Below are positions 10,285 to 23,103 of a stretch of DNA of 64,000 nt, in pieces; the first letter of the stretch is position 1, and each line of letters starts with the position of its first letter. The notes under the pieces are model-generated. The model was not told the origin of the DNA. It did not search any database and saw only the letters and a list, made by a program, of their open reading frames with translations. This DNA is from Arthrobacter sp. SLBN-112 (GTDB lineage: Bacteria > Actinomycetota > Actinomycetes > Actinomycetales > Micrococcaceae), in the NCBI RefSeq assembly GCF_030944625.1, contig NZ_JAUSXY010000001.1, positions 2,604,001-2,668,000 of the forward strand. Reading direction: 5' to 3'. The position numbers and the translations under genes were made by a program.

Positions 10285-11640
10285 ATGGAACTCACCGCAG
10301 GTCTCGTTTGGCTCCTGGTTGCTTCAGCACTCGTGCTGTTCATGACCCCGGGCCTGGCATTCTTTTATGGCGGCATGACGCGCGCCAAGTCGGCACTGAA
10401 CATGATGATGATGAGCTTCGTCGCCATCGGAACGGTCGGCATCACGTGGGTGCTGTGGGGCGCCTCCATGTCCACGAGCAACGAGGACAACTTCTTCCAA
10501 ATCTTCGCCAACCCGTTCAGCCACTTTGGGCTGCACAACTTCACGGACCCGGCAGACCTGCTGAAGGTGGGCTACGCCGCAACCTTCGCGATCATCACCG
10601 TCGCACTGATCTCCGGCGCCGTCGCGGACCGCGCAAAGTTCTCCGCCTGGGTGATCTTCACGCCGATCTGGGCAACGCTGGTCTACGCACCGCTGGCCTT
10701 CATGGTGTGGGGTGGCGGCCTGTTCTCCAAGGACGGCTGGTTCGGCCAGACCTTCGCTCCGGTCATCGACTTCGCCGGAGGCACCGTGGTGCACATCAAC
10801 GCCGGTGTTGCCGGCCTCGTGCTGGTGCTGATCATTGGTAACAGGAAGGGCTTCGGCAAGGACCCGAACCACCGCCCGCACAACATTCCGTTCGTCATGC
10901 TCGGCGCAGCCATCCTGTGGTTCGGCTGGTTCGGCTTCAACGCCGGCGCCGCTGCCACGGTCGAGCAGGCAGGCCTGATCTGGATCAACACCCTGGCAGC
11001 CCCGGCCGCCGCCATGCTGGGCTGGCTTGCCGTCGAACGTATCCGGGACGGCCACCCCACCTCGCTCGGCGCCGCCTCCGGTGTGGTAGCCGGCCTGGTC
11101 GCCATCACTCCGGCCTGTGCCAACGTCTCACCGCTCGGTGCGATTGCCCTGGGCGTCGTCGCCGGTATCGCCTCGGCCCTGGCGGTCGGCCTGAAGTTCA
11201 AGCTCGGCTACGACGACTCCCTGGATGTCGTGGGTGTCCACCTCGTCGCAGGTGTCATCGGCACGGTGGCCATCGGTTTCCTCGCCACCCCCGACCAGGG
11301 TGCTGCCGGCCTGTTCTACGGCGGCGGCACAACCCAGCTGGTGGCCCAGGTTCTGGCAGCACTGCTCTCCATCGCCTTCACCGCCGTGATGACCCTGATC
11401 ATCGCCTACCCCATCCACAAGACCATGGGCTTCCGCATCTCCGAGCACCAGGAAATCGCCGGCGCAGACCTCAGCCTCCACGCCGAGACTGCCTACGAGT
11501 TCGGCGTCGGCGGCCACGGTGGGAGCTTCCAGCCGCTGCACGACATGGTGACCGGAAAGACCCAGGCGGAAACCCGGGAATCCGCAACCGGAGCTCAGAA
11601 GGCACAGCCGGCAACAGGCAAGGAAAGCGTGGGGGCATGA
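10285..11640 (+). CDS. amt: Ammonium transporter (Amt/MEP/Rh family)
   Basis: Imports ammonium across the cytoplasmic membrane. The 451 residues contain about 11 membrane segments. The twin pore histidines are visible in GGTVVHINAG and GVHLVAGVIGT, as is the Amt signature around FFYGGMTRAKSALNMMM. The hydrophilic C-terminal tail is long and Gln/Ala-rich. The gene overlaps the PII gene by four bases (ATGA), so the two proteins are probably made together and PII gates the channel. The ATG start follows GAGAGGACGTAGG. Confidence 0.96.
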   Translation: MELTAGLVWLLVASALVLFMTPGLAFFYGGMTRAKSALNMMMMSFVAIGTVGITWVLWGASMSTSNEDNFFQIFANPFSHFGLHNFTDPADLLKVGYAATFAIITVALISGAVADRAKFSAWVIFTPIWATLVYAPLAFMVWGGGLFSKDGWFGQTFAPVIDFAGGTVVHINAGVAGLVLVLIIGNRKGFGKDPNHRPHNIPFVMLGAAILWFGWFGFNAGAAATVEQAGLIWINTLAAPAAAMLGWLAVERIRDGHPTSLGAASGVVAGLVAITPACANVSPLGAIALGVVAGIASALAVGLKFKLGYDDSLDVVGVHLVAGVIGTVAIGFLATPDQGAAGLFYGGGTTQLVAQVLAALLSIAFTAVMTLIIAYPIHKTMGFRISEHQEIAGADLSLHAETAYEFGVGGHGGSFQPLHDMVTGKTQAETRESATGAQKAQPATGKESVGA

Positions 11641-11975
11641 AACTGATCACTGCAATCGTCAGGCCGGAAAAGCTCGAAGCCATCCGGGAAGGACTGGAGG
11701 CCTACGGCGTACAGGGACTCACCGTCAGCGCAGCCAGCGGATATGGACGCCAGCGCGGCTACACCGAGGTGTACCGGGGAGCCGAATACAACGTGGACCT
11801 GCTTCCCAAGATCCGGGTTGAAGTCCTGGCCACCGACGAACAGTCCGACGACATCCTGGACGTGATCATCGCCAGCTCCAACACCGGCAGGGCCGGGGAC
11901 GGCAAGGTCTGGACCATCGACGTCCATGAAGCAGTGCGCGTCCGGACCGGGGAACGCGGAGTAGCCGCCATCTAA
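11637..11975 (+). CDS. glnK: Nitrogen regulatory protein PII
   Basis: A 112-residue PII trimer subunit that senses ATP/ADP and 2-oxoglutarate and blocks Amt when nitrogen is plentiful. The T-loop GYTEVYRGAEYNVD places a tyrosine exactly at position 51, the residue that is uridylylated in Proteobacteria and adenylylated in actinobacteria. The C-terminal VRTGERG is the typical nucleotide-binding end. The start ATG overlaps the amt stop. In many actinobacteria glnD follows; here a strong terminator does, so the modifying enzyme, if present, is elsewhere. Confidence 0.96.
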   Translation: MKLITAIVRPEKLEAIREGLEAYGVQGLTVSAASGYGRQRGYTEVYRGAEYNVDLLPKIRVEVLATDEQSDDILDVIIASSNTGRAGDGKVWTIDVHEAVRVRTGERGVAAI

Positions 11976-12018
11976 GGGGAACAAACCGTTCCTGCGGTCA
12001 GGAACACCTGACTGCATG

Positions 12019-12060
12019 AACACGGCGGGCGGGAACCGAAAGGTTCCCGCCCGCCGTGTT
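12019..12060 (+). terminator. Terminator of amt-glnK
   Basis: Perfect 19-bp inverted repeat (12019-12037 with 12042-12060) around a GAAA tetraloop. It sits between glnK and the convergent zwf gene and could serve both strands. There is only a short T run. Confidence 0.85.
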
Positions 12061-12088
12061 GCGTCCAGTGCTTAGTGCCGTTCCTTTG

Positions 12089-13507
12089 TCAGTCCCCGCC
12101 GCCCGCACCCGCTTCGCGGTTGGTGGGCCAGGACGCCGGGCCGGCCGAACCGGCGTCGTACTCCTCCAGCGGGACCTCATTCTTTGCCCACGCCTTGAGC
12201 ACCGGCTCGACGATCCGCCAGCAGTCCTCCGCGGTGTCGCCGCGGACCGACAGCAACGGGTCTCCGGTCAACACGCCCTCCAGCACTTCGCCGTACGGCA
12301 GCAGGTCGGAGGCGCTCAATTCCGCCTCCAGGGTGACCCGGCCCAGGCTGAAAATGTTCCCGGGGCCGTTGACGTCGACGTCGAACTCCAGCGTGTCCGG
12401 GCCAAAACCGATCCGCAACTGGTTGGGGGAGTCCACCCCCGTGAAGCCCCCGGGCAGGTGCGGCACGGGAAGGAAGGTGACCACCGCTTCCTTGCGCTTG
12501 TCGCCCAGCGCCTTCCCGGAGCGCAGGATGAACGGCACGCCCTGCCAGCGCCAGTTGTCGATGTCCACCTGGATCTCGGCAAGGGTCTCCGTTCCCCGGC
12601 CGGCATCCACCCCCTCTTCCTTCGCGTAGTCGGGGACGGCCTTCCCTGCCAGCGACCCCGCCGTATAGCGCGCCCTGCGGGTTGTGTCGGTAAACGGGGC
12701 GCGGACGCTGCTGGCCCGAAGGACGCTGGATACCGCGTCGCGGAGGTCGCGCTCGCCGATGGTGGCGGGAGGCTCCATAGCCATGAGTGCCATGACCTCC
12801 AGCAGGTGGCTCTGGATCATGTCGCGGAGGGCACCGGCACCGTCGTAGTAGCGGGCGCGGCCCTCAAGGGCCAGGTCCTCGTCGAAGAAGATCTCAACTT
12901 TTTCCACGTGCTGCCGGTTCCACACGGGCTCCAGGAAGTTGTTGGCAAACCGCAGGCCCAGGATATTCAGCACGGTCGCCTTGCCCAGGAAGTGGTCCAC
13001 GCGGTGGATGTGGTCCTCCGGAACCAGGCGCGCGAGGGTACGGTTCAGGGAGCGCGCCGACTCCTCGCTGGAGCCGAACGGCTTCTCCATCACCAGCCGG
13101 GTGCCCTCCGGCACCTCCTCCGGCTGGAGTGTCTCGCAGGCCTGCTGGCTGATGCGGGGCGGAAGCGCAAAATATACGGCAACGGGGCCTTTGAGCCCTG
13201 CCAGCAGGGCAGCAAGGGCACCCTTGGCCGTGACATCCACCTGGTGGTACGCCGTCTCCTTCTGCAAGGACTCCAGGGCTTCCTTTCCCGGGCCGTCCGC
13301 TGCGCCGGCTGCCGCGGCGAACGACGACCGGACCCGCTCCTGCCACTGTTCCGAGGTCCACGGATCAGATCCGGCGCCCACCAGTCGGAGCCCTTCGGCC
13401 CGGCCCGCCGCCACCAGCCGGGCCAGGCCGGGAAGGAGGAGCCGGCCGGTCAGGTCGCCCGAGGCACCGAGGATGAGCAGGGTCTGGACAGATGTTTGGC
13501 TCGTCAT
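12089..13507 (-). CDS. zwf: Glucose-6-phosphate dehydrogenase, divergent paralogue
   Basis: Oxidises glucose 6-phosphate to 6-phosphogluconolactone with NAD(P)+. The N-terminal nucleotide site GASGDLTGRLLLPGL and the family region RVDHFLGKATV are present, followed by YYDGAGALRDMIQSHLLE. The usual signature is DHYLGKE; this protein has DHFLGKA, so it is a divergent member. The length of 472 residues is slightly short for the family (about 490-515). The gene stands alone, convergent with glnK and divergent from ffh. Another zwf elsewhere in the genome would be expected if this is a paralogue. Confidence 0.85.
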   Translation of the reverse strand: MTSQTSVQTLLILGASGDLTGRLLLPGLARLVAAGRAEGLRLVGAGSDPWTSEQWQERVRSSFAAAAGAADGPGKEALESLQKETAYHQVDVTAKGALAALLAGLKGPVAVYFALPPRISQQACETLQPEEVPEGTRLVMEKPFGSSEESARSLNRTLARLVPEDHIHRVDHFLGKATVLNILGLRFANNFLEPVWNRQHVEKVEIFFDEDLALEGRARYYDGAGALRDMIQSHLLEVMALMAMEPPATIGERDLRDAVSSVLRASSVRAPFTDTTRRARYTAGSLAGKAVPDYAKEEGVDAGRGTETLAEIQVDIDNWRWQGVPFILRSGKALGDKRKEAVVTFLPVPHLPGGFTGVDSPNQLRIGFGPDTLEFDVDVNGPGNIFSLGRVTLEAELSASDLLPYGEVLEGVLTGDPLLSVRGDTAEDCWRIVEPVLKAWAKNEVPLEEYDAGSAGPASWPTNREAGAGGGD

Positions 13508-13591
13508 TTGGCCAGCATGCCATCTGACGTGCCTGACTTGATACCCTAGGTAGTCGAGTCCCGATCATCTCTTGAAAGAAGTTCACGGCAC

Positions 13592-15175
13592 GTGTTCAAT
13601 TCACTCTCTGACCGGTTGACAGCAACCTTCAAAAATCTCCGCGGCAAGGGCCGCCTCACCGAAGCCGACGTCGATGCCACCGTCCGCGAGATCCGCCGTG
13701 CCCTGCTGGACGCAGACGTCGCCGTTTCGGTGGTACGCGAATTCACCGGAAAGGTCCGCGAACGTGCGCTCGGTGCCGAGGTTTCGGGTGCGCTGAATCC
13801 CAGCCAGCAGATCGTCAAGATCGTCAACGAGGAACTCGTGGAGATCCTTGGCGGCGAAACCCGCCGGATCCGGTTGGCCAAGAACGGTCCCACCATCATC
13901 ATGCTTGCCGGCCTCCAGGGCGCGGGCAAGACCACTTTGGCCGGCAAGCTGTCAAAATGGCTGAAGGCCCAGGGCCACAGCCCCATGCTGGTGGCCTGCG
14001 ACCTCCAGCGCCCCAACGCTGTCACCCAGCTCCAGGTGGTGGGCCAGCGCGCCAACGTGCCCGTTTTCGCCCCGCACCCCGGGGCCACGTCCACCGAACT
14101 GGACCACCCTGCCGGTGACCCTGTCGCGGTCGCCCGTGCCGGCGTGGAGGAAGCGCGCCAGAAGCTGCACGACGTCGTGATCGTTGACACCGCCGGCCGC
14201 CTCGGCGTCGACGCGGACATGATGGAACAGGCCCGGCAGATCCGCCGCGCCATTGTCCCCAACGAAGTCCTCTTCGTGATCGACTCCATGATCGGCCAGG
14301 ACGCCGTCAACACGGCCCTCGCCTTCGACGAAGGCGTGAACTTCACCGGCATCGTGCTGTCCAAGCTCGACGGCGACGCACGCGGCGGTGCCGCGCTGTC
14401 GGTCGCTTCGGTCACCGGCAAGCCCGTCATGTTCGCCTCCACCGGCGAAGGCCTGGACGACTTCGAGCTCTTCCACCCGGACCGGATGGCCTCGCGCATC
14501 CTGGACATGGGCGACGTGCTCACCCTGATCGAGCAGGCCGAGAAGTCCTGGGACAAGGACGAAGCGGCCCGGATGGCGAAGAAGTTCGCCGACCAGGAAG
14601 ACTTCACCCTGGAAGACTTCCTGGCCCAGATGCAGCAGATCCGCAACATGGGCTCCATGAAGAAGATGCTCATGATGATGCCGGGTGCGCAAAACATCCG
14701 GCAGCAGCTGGAGCAGTTCGACGAGCGCGAGATCGACCGCGTCGAGGCAATCGTCCGGTCCATGACGCCGCATGAACGGCTTGCACCGAAGATCATCAAC
14801 GGATCCCGCCGCGCGCGCATCGCCCGCGGTTCCGGCGTCCACGTCTCGGAGGTCAACGGCCTGCTGGAACGTTTCGCGCAGGCCCAGAAGATGATGAAGA
14901 AGATGGCCCAGGGTGGCATGCCGGGAATGCCCGGGATGCCGGGTATGCCCGGTGCCGGCGGGGGTGCGCGGAAGAACGCCAAGAACGCGCCGAAGAAGAA
15001 GGCGAAGTCCGGCAACCCGGCCAAGGCTGCGCAGGAGCGCAAGGATGCCGAAGCCCGGCGCGCCAATGCAGGCAAGGCGCTGCCCACCGGTGCCGCGTTT
15101 GGCCAGCAGGGCGGCGACTTCGATCCCTCGCAGTTGAACCTCCCCAAGGGCTTCGACAAGTTCCTGGGCAAGTAG
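13592..15175 (+). CDS. ffh: Signal recognition particle protein Ffh (SRP54)
   Basis: GTPase that binds signal sequences through its methionine-rich M domain and 4.5S RNA, then docks on FtsY. The 527 residues include an N domain, G1 GLQGAGKTTLAGKL near residue 108, DTAGRLG, SKLDGDARGG, and an M domain starting around GSMKKMLMMMPG. Near the end is a run of four MPG repeats, then a Lys/Ala-rich basic tail. The start is GTG at 13592 with GAAAGAAG upstream. Confidence 0.97.
   Translation: MFNSLSDRLTATFKNLRGKGRLTEADVDATVREIRRALLDADVAVSVVREFTGKVRERALGAEVSGALNPSQQIVKIVNEELVEILGGETRRIRLAKNGPTIIMLAGLQGAGKTTLAGKLSKWLKAQGHSPMLVACDLQRPNAVTQLQVVGQRANVPVFAPHPGATSTELDHPAGDPVAVARAGVEEARQKLHDVVIVDTAGRLGVDADMMEQARQIRRAIVPNEVLFVIDSMIGQDAVNTALAFDEGVNFTGIVLSKLDGDARGGAALSVASVTGKPVMFASTGEGLDDFELFHPDRMASRILDMGDVLTLIEQAEKSWDKDEAARMAKKFADQEDFTLEDFLAQMQQIRNMGSMKKMLMMMPGAQNIRQQLEQFDEREIDRVEAIVRSMTPHERLAPKIINGSRRARIARGSGVHVSEVNGLLERFAQAQKMMKKMAQGGMPGMPGMPGMPGAGGGARKNAKNAPKKKAKSGNPAKAAQERKDAEARRANAGKALPTGAAFGQQGGDFDPSQLNLPKGFDKFLGK
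14918..14953 (+). repeat. Tandem MPG codon repeat in ffh
   Basis: Four consecutive 9-bp units encode Met-Pro-Gly at the end of the SRP54 M domain. Synonymous codons differ between units, so this is probably constrained protein sequence rather than a recent slippage product. Glycine/methionine-rich tails are common in Ffh. Confidence 0.8.
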
Positions 15176-15193
15176 CAGCTCCCCATCTTCAGG

Positions 15194-15243
15194 AAGCGCC
15201 AGGAGCCGTTTTGACCGCCCAAGACGACACCTGGCGCTTTTCC
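15194..15243 (+). terminator. Terminator of ffh
   Basis: A 10-bp stem (AAGCGCCAGG at 15194 with CCTGGCGCTT ending at 15239) with a loop of about 26 bases, followed by TTTTC. Confidence 0.6.
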
Positions 15244-15278
15244 GTTGGGATGTCGGTGCCGTGGAATAGGGTTGGGTC

Positions 15279-19162
<3,884 letters not shown>

Positions 19163-19214
19163 TTAATGTGTGACAGGCCGCCATCGGGACGGCCGCCAGC
19201 ACAAGGAGCCTCCA

Positions 19215-20090
19215 ATGACCGCAGCAGCCAACAGCCAGGACCTGCTTCCTGCCGACCTCGCCATGGGCACGGTGATGCTCAAGGTGGGGGACATGAAGGT
19301 CATGACCGACTACTACCAGCGCGCACTGGGCCTCGAGGTGGTGGCTGAACGGGACGGTGGACTGTACCTGGGCCGTCTTGGCCGCCCCCTGGTCCATCTG
19401 GCCCCCGCGCCCGGCTTGAACCTGCCCGGCAGGGGAGAGGCCGGCCTGTTCCATACCGCACTCCTGTTTGAGGACCAGGCCTCCCTCGCTGCCACCATCG
19501 CCACCGCGGCGCAGTACGAGCCGATGTCCTTCACCGGCAGCGCCGACCACCTGGTCAGCGAGGCCTTCTACTTCACCGACCCTGAAGGCAACGGCATCGA
19601 GCTGTACTGGGACCGCCCGCGCAGCAACTGGTCCTGGAACGGGACGGACGTGGTGATGGACAGCCTGGCGCTGCCCCCGCAGCGCTACCTGGAGCAACAC
19701 CTCACGGAGGAATCGCTCGAAGGCCAGCGCGTGACGGCCGCCGGCGTAGGCCACGTCCACCTTCAGGTGGGCGACGTCCAGACGGCGCGCGACTTCTACG
19801 TGGGCACCCTCGGTTTCGAAAAGACGGCGGGCTGGCATGGGCAGGCACTGTTCGTATCCGCGGGCCGGTACCACCACCACATGGCCATGAACGTCTGGAA
19901 CAGCCGCGGCGCGGGCCCGCGCAAGGACACCCTCGGGCTCGGCGAAGTCCTCATCGAAGTTCCGTCAGGGGACGACGTCGGCGCCTTGGCTGACCGCCTC
20001 AAGGTCGCCGGAGTGCCCGCTCACCACACAGGTGCCGAGCTCCGGTTCGAGGACCCGTGGCGCAACCGGCTGCGGGTGGCTGTCCGCTGA
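19215..20090 (+). CDS. VOC family protein, catechol 2,3-dioxygenase/glyoxalase-like (CatE type)
   Basis: 291 residues with two tandem vicinal-oxygen-chelate modules. The first starts GTVMLKVGDM and ends with FTDPEGNGIELYWDR. The second starts GHVHLQVGDV and contains YHHHMAMNVW. The paired modules with metal-ligand histidine and glutamate positions suit extradiol dioxygenases of the CatE kind, but a glyoxalase or thiol-modifying role cannot be excluded. The start ATG has AAGGAG nine bases upstream. It is a single gene. Confidence 0.75.
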   Translation: MTAAANSQDLLPADLAMGTVMLKVGDMKVMTDYYQRALGLEVVAERDGGLYLGRLGRPLVHLAPAPGLNLPGRGEAGLFHTALLFEDQASLAATIATAAQYEPMSFTGSADHLVSEAFYFTDPEGNGIELYWDRPRSNWSWNGTDVVMDSLALPPQRYLEQHLTEESLEGQRVTAAGVGHVHLQVGDVQTARDFYVGTLGFEKTAGWHGQALFVSAGRYHHHMAMNVWNSRGAGPRKDTLGLGEVLIEVPSGDDVGALADRLKVAGVPAHHTGAELRFEDPWRNRLRVAVR

Positions 20091-20264
20091 CCGGTGTTCC
20101 CGGTGGCGGACCGACCCGGTCGGCAGCCCTGCCCGCCGGCTGCCCTGCCGCCCCGGCCCGGCGTGTGCTCCTGCCGGTCCGCAGCTACTAGGCTGATTCC
20201 GTACGGCCGGGAAGCAGGCAGCTCCCGGCGCGCAGTTCCGCCAACGTAAGAAGGGCAAACAGCC

Positions 20265-20720
20265 ATGGGCTTCACCGAGATCTTTGTCGCCACCCACGAC
20301 GCCGCGCTGAAACGCGCCGGCCTCCTCGACGCAGGGAGCGAACCCGCGGCAAACGGCGCCCTTAAAGGAAATGCCGTACGGATCGATGGAATCAGCGACT
20401 TCGAAATCGAACAACTTGGCGATCTCGCCGGGACGGCCGTGCACGCCGGCGGAGCCGACTATGAACTGACCATGGTGGATGTGGCCAGCGACTCCCTCCT
20501 CGCCGTTCCTCCTGCCATGGTCCGCGCGCTGGCTGACCTGCTGTCCTATGAGACCGAAGGCGAGGGCAATATCCTCGAGGACGTCGCCGAACAGTGGGCC
20601 GCCCAGGACGACATGCCATTTGGCGCAGCCCAGGCCCGAACCTATGTGGAGCAGCTCGCCGCGCTTGCGGCCGGGCTGGACGACGCCGAGCGGACCGGAC
20701 TGTACGTCTGGTCCGCCTGA
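20265..20720 (+). CDS. Hypothetical protein
   Basis: 151 residues, acidic and Ala-rich, with no family I recognise and no membrane segment. It contains a conserved-looking GISDFEIEQLGDLAG stretch and a C-terminal helical half (ARTYVEQLAALAAGLD). ATG at 20265 has AAGAAGGG upstream. It lies between the VOC gene and rpsP on the same strand and is probably monocistronic. Codon use matches its neighbours, so I take it as real. Confidence 0.7.
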   Translation: MGFTEIFVATHDAALKRAGLLDAGSEPAANGALKGNAVRIDGISDFEIEQLGDLAGTAVHAGGADYELTMVDVASDSLLAVPPAMVRALADLLSYETEGEGNILEDVAEQWAAQDDMPFGAAQARTYVEQLAALAAGLDDAERTGLYVWSA

Positions 20721-20939
20721 CAGGAGCCGCAGGGTCCATCCTCCGGGCGGCCGCGGCGAAATGCAGCGCAACGCCAAGTCGAAATAAGCTCGCTGATCTG
20801 GCACAATAAACAGGTACTCGATCTGCGTGGCCCCTCTCTCCGCGTCCGGATCCTGTCCTTCGAACCCGCAAGTACGGCCCGCCCCACGGGTGCAGAACGC
20901 CGGGTTCACCCCTTTTCTGAAACAGGAGTGACCACAAAA

Positions 20940-21362
20940 GTGGCCGTAAAGATTCGCCTTAAGCGCTTCGGCAAGATGCGCGCCCCGTACTACCGCATCG
21001 TCGTCGCGGACTCACGCACCAAGCGTGACGGCCGCGCCATCGAAGAGATCGGCAAGTACCACCCCACCGAAGAGCCCTCGTTCATCGAGGTCAACTCCGA
21101 GCGTGCCCAGTACTGGCTGTCCGTCGGCGCCCAGCCGTCCGAGCAGGTTGCCGCCATCCTGAAGATCACCGGTGACTGGCAGAAGTTCAAGGGCCTCCCG
21201 GGCCAGGAAGGCACCCTCAAGACCAAGGTCGCGAAGGAAGCTTTCGTTGCTCCGGAGAAGGGCTCGGTCATCATCCCGGAAGCCATCACCAAGAAGGCCT
21301 CCAAGTCTGACGCTGCCGAGGCCCCGGCCGACGCCGAAGCTGAGACCACCGAGGCTGAGTAG
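20940..21362 (+). CDS. rpsP: 30S ribosomal protein S16
   Basis: S16 binds 16S rRNA early in 30S assembly. The core is [20 protein letters not shown] with the following VVADSR. The 140 residues exceed the roughly 80-90 of enteric S16 because of an acidic Ala/Glu-rich C-terminal tail, common in actinobacteria. I chose GTG at 20940 because AGGAG lies about 11 bases upstream; GTG at 20928 would overlap that site. It begins the rpsP-khpA-rimM-trmD-rplS series. Confidence 0.96.
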   Translation: MAVKIRLKRFGKMRAPYYRIVVADSRTKRDGRAIEEIGKYHPTEEPSFIEVNSERAQYWLSVGAQPSEQVAAILKITGDWQKFKGLPGQEGTLKTKVAKEAFVAPEKGSVIIPEAITKKASKSDAAEAPADAEAETTEAE

Positions 21363-21363
21363 A

Positions 21364-21606
21364 TTGCTGGCAGAAGCGCTGGAGCACCTGGTCCGGGGAA
21401 TCGTCGATTCCCCGGATGACGTCAAGGTCAGTTCGAAGAACAATCGCCGCGGGGACACCCTCGAGGTACGGGTTCACCAGGATGACCTCGGACGGGTGAT
21501 TGGCCGCCAGGGCCGCACGGCACGCGCACTGCGCACCGTTGTGGCAGCACTGGCCGGCGGCGAACCGGTCAGGGTCGACGTCGTCGATACCGACCGCCGC
21601 CGCTGA
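21364..21606 (+). CDS. khpA: KH-domain RNA-binding protein KhpA
   Basis: 80 residues forming a single KH domain with the GxxG-type loop VIGRQGRTARALR. KhpA, usually paired with KhpB/EloR, binds RNA and affects cell elongation in other Gram-positives. The start is TTG at 21364, one base after the rpsP stop, so it is translationally coupled. The longer frame beginning at 21172 overlaps rpsP and is not credible. Confidence 0.9.
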   Translation: MLAEALEHLVRGIVDSPDDVKVSSKNNRRGDTLEVRVHQDDLGRVIGRQGRTARALRTVVAALAGGEPVRVDVVDTDRRR

Positions 21607-21629
21607 GCGCTCGGCAACTTTCAGTTTTG

Positions 21630-21665
21630 CTCCGGCCCCTCCACCCTCAGGTGGAGGGGCCGGAG
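21630..21665 (+). terminator. Strong hairpin between khpA and rimM
   Basis: Perfect 16-bp GC-rich stem (21630-21645 with 21650-21665) around CTCA, followed by TGCTTTC rather than a clean T run. It lies inside an otherwise colinear operon, so it may attenuate rimM-trmD relative to rpsP-khpA or protect a processed 3' end. Confidence 0.55.
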
Positions 21666-21708
21666 TGCTTTCACCCCACCCCAACCACAACCCGGAACAG
21701 AGGAACAG

Positions 21709-22254
21709 ATGCAGCTTCAGGTGGCGCGGATCGGCAAGCCGCACGGCATTCGCGGGGAAGTCACGGTCCAGGTGCTGACCGATGCCCCCGAAGACAGGTT
21801 TGTCCCGGGCACGGAGTTCGTCGTTGAACCTGCCGCCTCCGGACCCTTGACGGTGGACAGTGCGCGCTGGAACAAGGACATCCTGCTGCTGGGCTTTGCG
21901 GAAGTGACTGACCGCAACCAGGCCGAAACCCTCCGCGGCGCCAAGCTGTTCATCGAAACCGAAGAACTCGAAGAGGACGACGACGAGGGCTGGTACGAGC
22001 ACGAACTTGTCGGCCTTCACGCCCGGATCGGCTCACAGGTGGTGGGCAAGGTAACAGCCCTGGCCACCATGCCCGTCCAGGACCTGTTGACTGTGACCAC
22101 CCCGGAGGGCAAGGAGATCCTCATCCCCTTCGTGGAGCAGATTGTGCCCGAGGTCAACCTCGAGGAAGGTTTTGTGCTGCTCACCCCGCCGGACGGCCTC
22201 TTTGAACTGAACGCCGACGAAGCCGCGTCCCCGGAACCCGAAGGCAGGGAATAG
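21709..22254 (+). CDS. rimM: 16S rRNA processing protein RimM
   Basis: Assists maturation of the 30S head and binds S19. 181 residues, with the N-terminal barrel start QVARIGKPHGIRGEVTV and the C-terminal PRC-barrel part ending VPEVNLEEGFVLLTPPDGL. The acidic stretch EELEEDDDEGWYEHEL joins the two. ATG follows AGAGGAAC. Its stop is directly followed by the trmD start. Confidence 0.95.
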   Translation: MQLQVARIGKPHGIRGEVTVQVLTDAPEDRFVPGTEFVVEPAASGPLTVDSARWNKDILLLGFAEVTDRNQAETLRGAKLFIETEELEEDDDEGWYEHELVGLHARIGSQVVGKVTALATMPVQDLLTVTTPEGKEILIPFVEQIVPEVNLEEGFVLLTPPDGLFELNADEAASPEPEGRE

Positions 22255-23067
22255 ATGCGGATCGACGTCGTCAGCATCTTCCCGGAATACCTGGCCCCGC
22301 TTGAGCTCTCGCTGATAGGCAAGGCCCGCCAGGATGGCATCCTGGACCTGCACGTCCATGACCTCCGCAGCTTCACCACCGACAAGCACCGTTCCGTGGA
22401 CGACACCCCTTACGGCGGCGGTGCAGGGATGGTCATGAAGCCCGAACCGTGGGCACAGGCGCTGTCAGCGGTGGCAGAGGGCCGTCCCGACCCCCAGCGC
22501 AAACCCGTCCTGATCGTTCCGTCTCCCGCCGGCGAGCGGTTCACGCAGGCCCTTGCCTATGAGCTGGCCGAAGAACAACACCTCGCCTTCGCCTGCGGTC
22601 GCTATGAAGGCATCGACGAGCGCGTCATCGAGTGGGCCCAGGACCACTTCACCGTTCGCCCCGTAAGCCTTGGCGACTACGTGCTCAATGGTGGGGAGGT
22701 CGCCGTCCTGGCCATGGTGGAAGCCATTGGCCGCCTCCTGCCCGGCGTGGTGGGCAACCCCGAGTCCCTGGTGGAGGAGTCCCACTCCGACGGTCTGCTG
22801 GAATATCCGGTCTACACCAAGCCGTCCGTGTGGCGGGACCGCGAGGTCCCCCCGGTCCTGCTCAGCGGAAACCATGGCAGGATCGCGCAGTGGCGCCGGC
22901 ACGAGCAGTACCGCCGGACAGCCGAACGCCGCCCGGACCTGCTGGCGGCGTTCGACGCCGGCAACCTTCCGCGTGCCGACCGCACCGAACTGCACAACCT
23001 GGGGTACGACGTCGTCGCCGGCAGGCTGGCGCGCCGTCCGGATCCGGCGCCAGGGGAGCAGGACTAG
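22255..23067 (+). CDS. trmD: tRNA (guanine-N1-)-methyltransferase TrmD
   Basis: Makes m1G37 in tRNAs, preventing +1 frameshifting. 270 residues with the SPOUT knot: [30 protein letters not shown] and [13 protein letters not shown] bind S-adenosylmethionine. ATG at 22255 immediately follows the rimM stop with no gap, so translation is coupled. Confidence 0.97.
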   Translation: MRIDVVSIFPEYLAPLELSLIGKARQDGILDLHVHDLRSFTTDKHRSVDDTPYGGGAGMVMKPEPWAQALSAVAEGRPDPQRKPVLIVPSPAGERFTQALAYELAEEQHLAFACGRYEGIDERVIEWAQDHFTVRPVSLGDYVLNGGEVAVLAMVEAIGRLLPGVVGNPESLVEESHSDGLLEYPVYTKPSVWRDREVPPVLLSGNHGRIAQWRRHEQYRRTAERRPDLLAAFDAGNLPRADRTELHNLGYDVVAGRLARRPDPAPGEQD

Positions 23068-23103
23068 CTCCCGCGCCGGCGCGGAATTGGCGTAGCCCTT
23101 CCA

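Noticed and set aside
13546..15222. 558-codon frame antisense to ffh
   Set aside because: Low-complexity Ser/Arg/Ala translation opposite a certain gene.
20780..20809. TCGAAA-n17-CACAAT as rpsP promoter
   Set aside because: Spacing is right but both hexamers match consensus weakly; not claimed as a feature.
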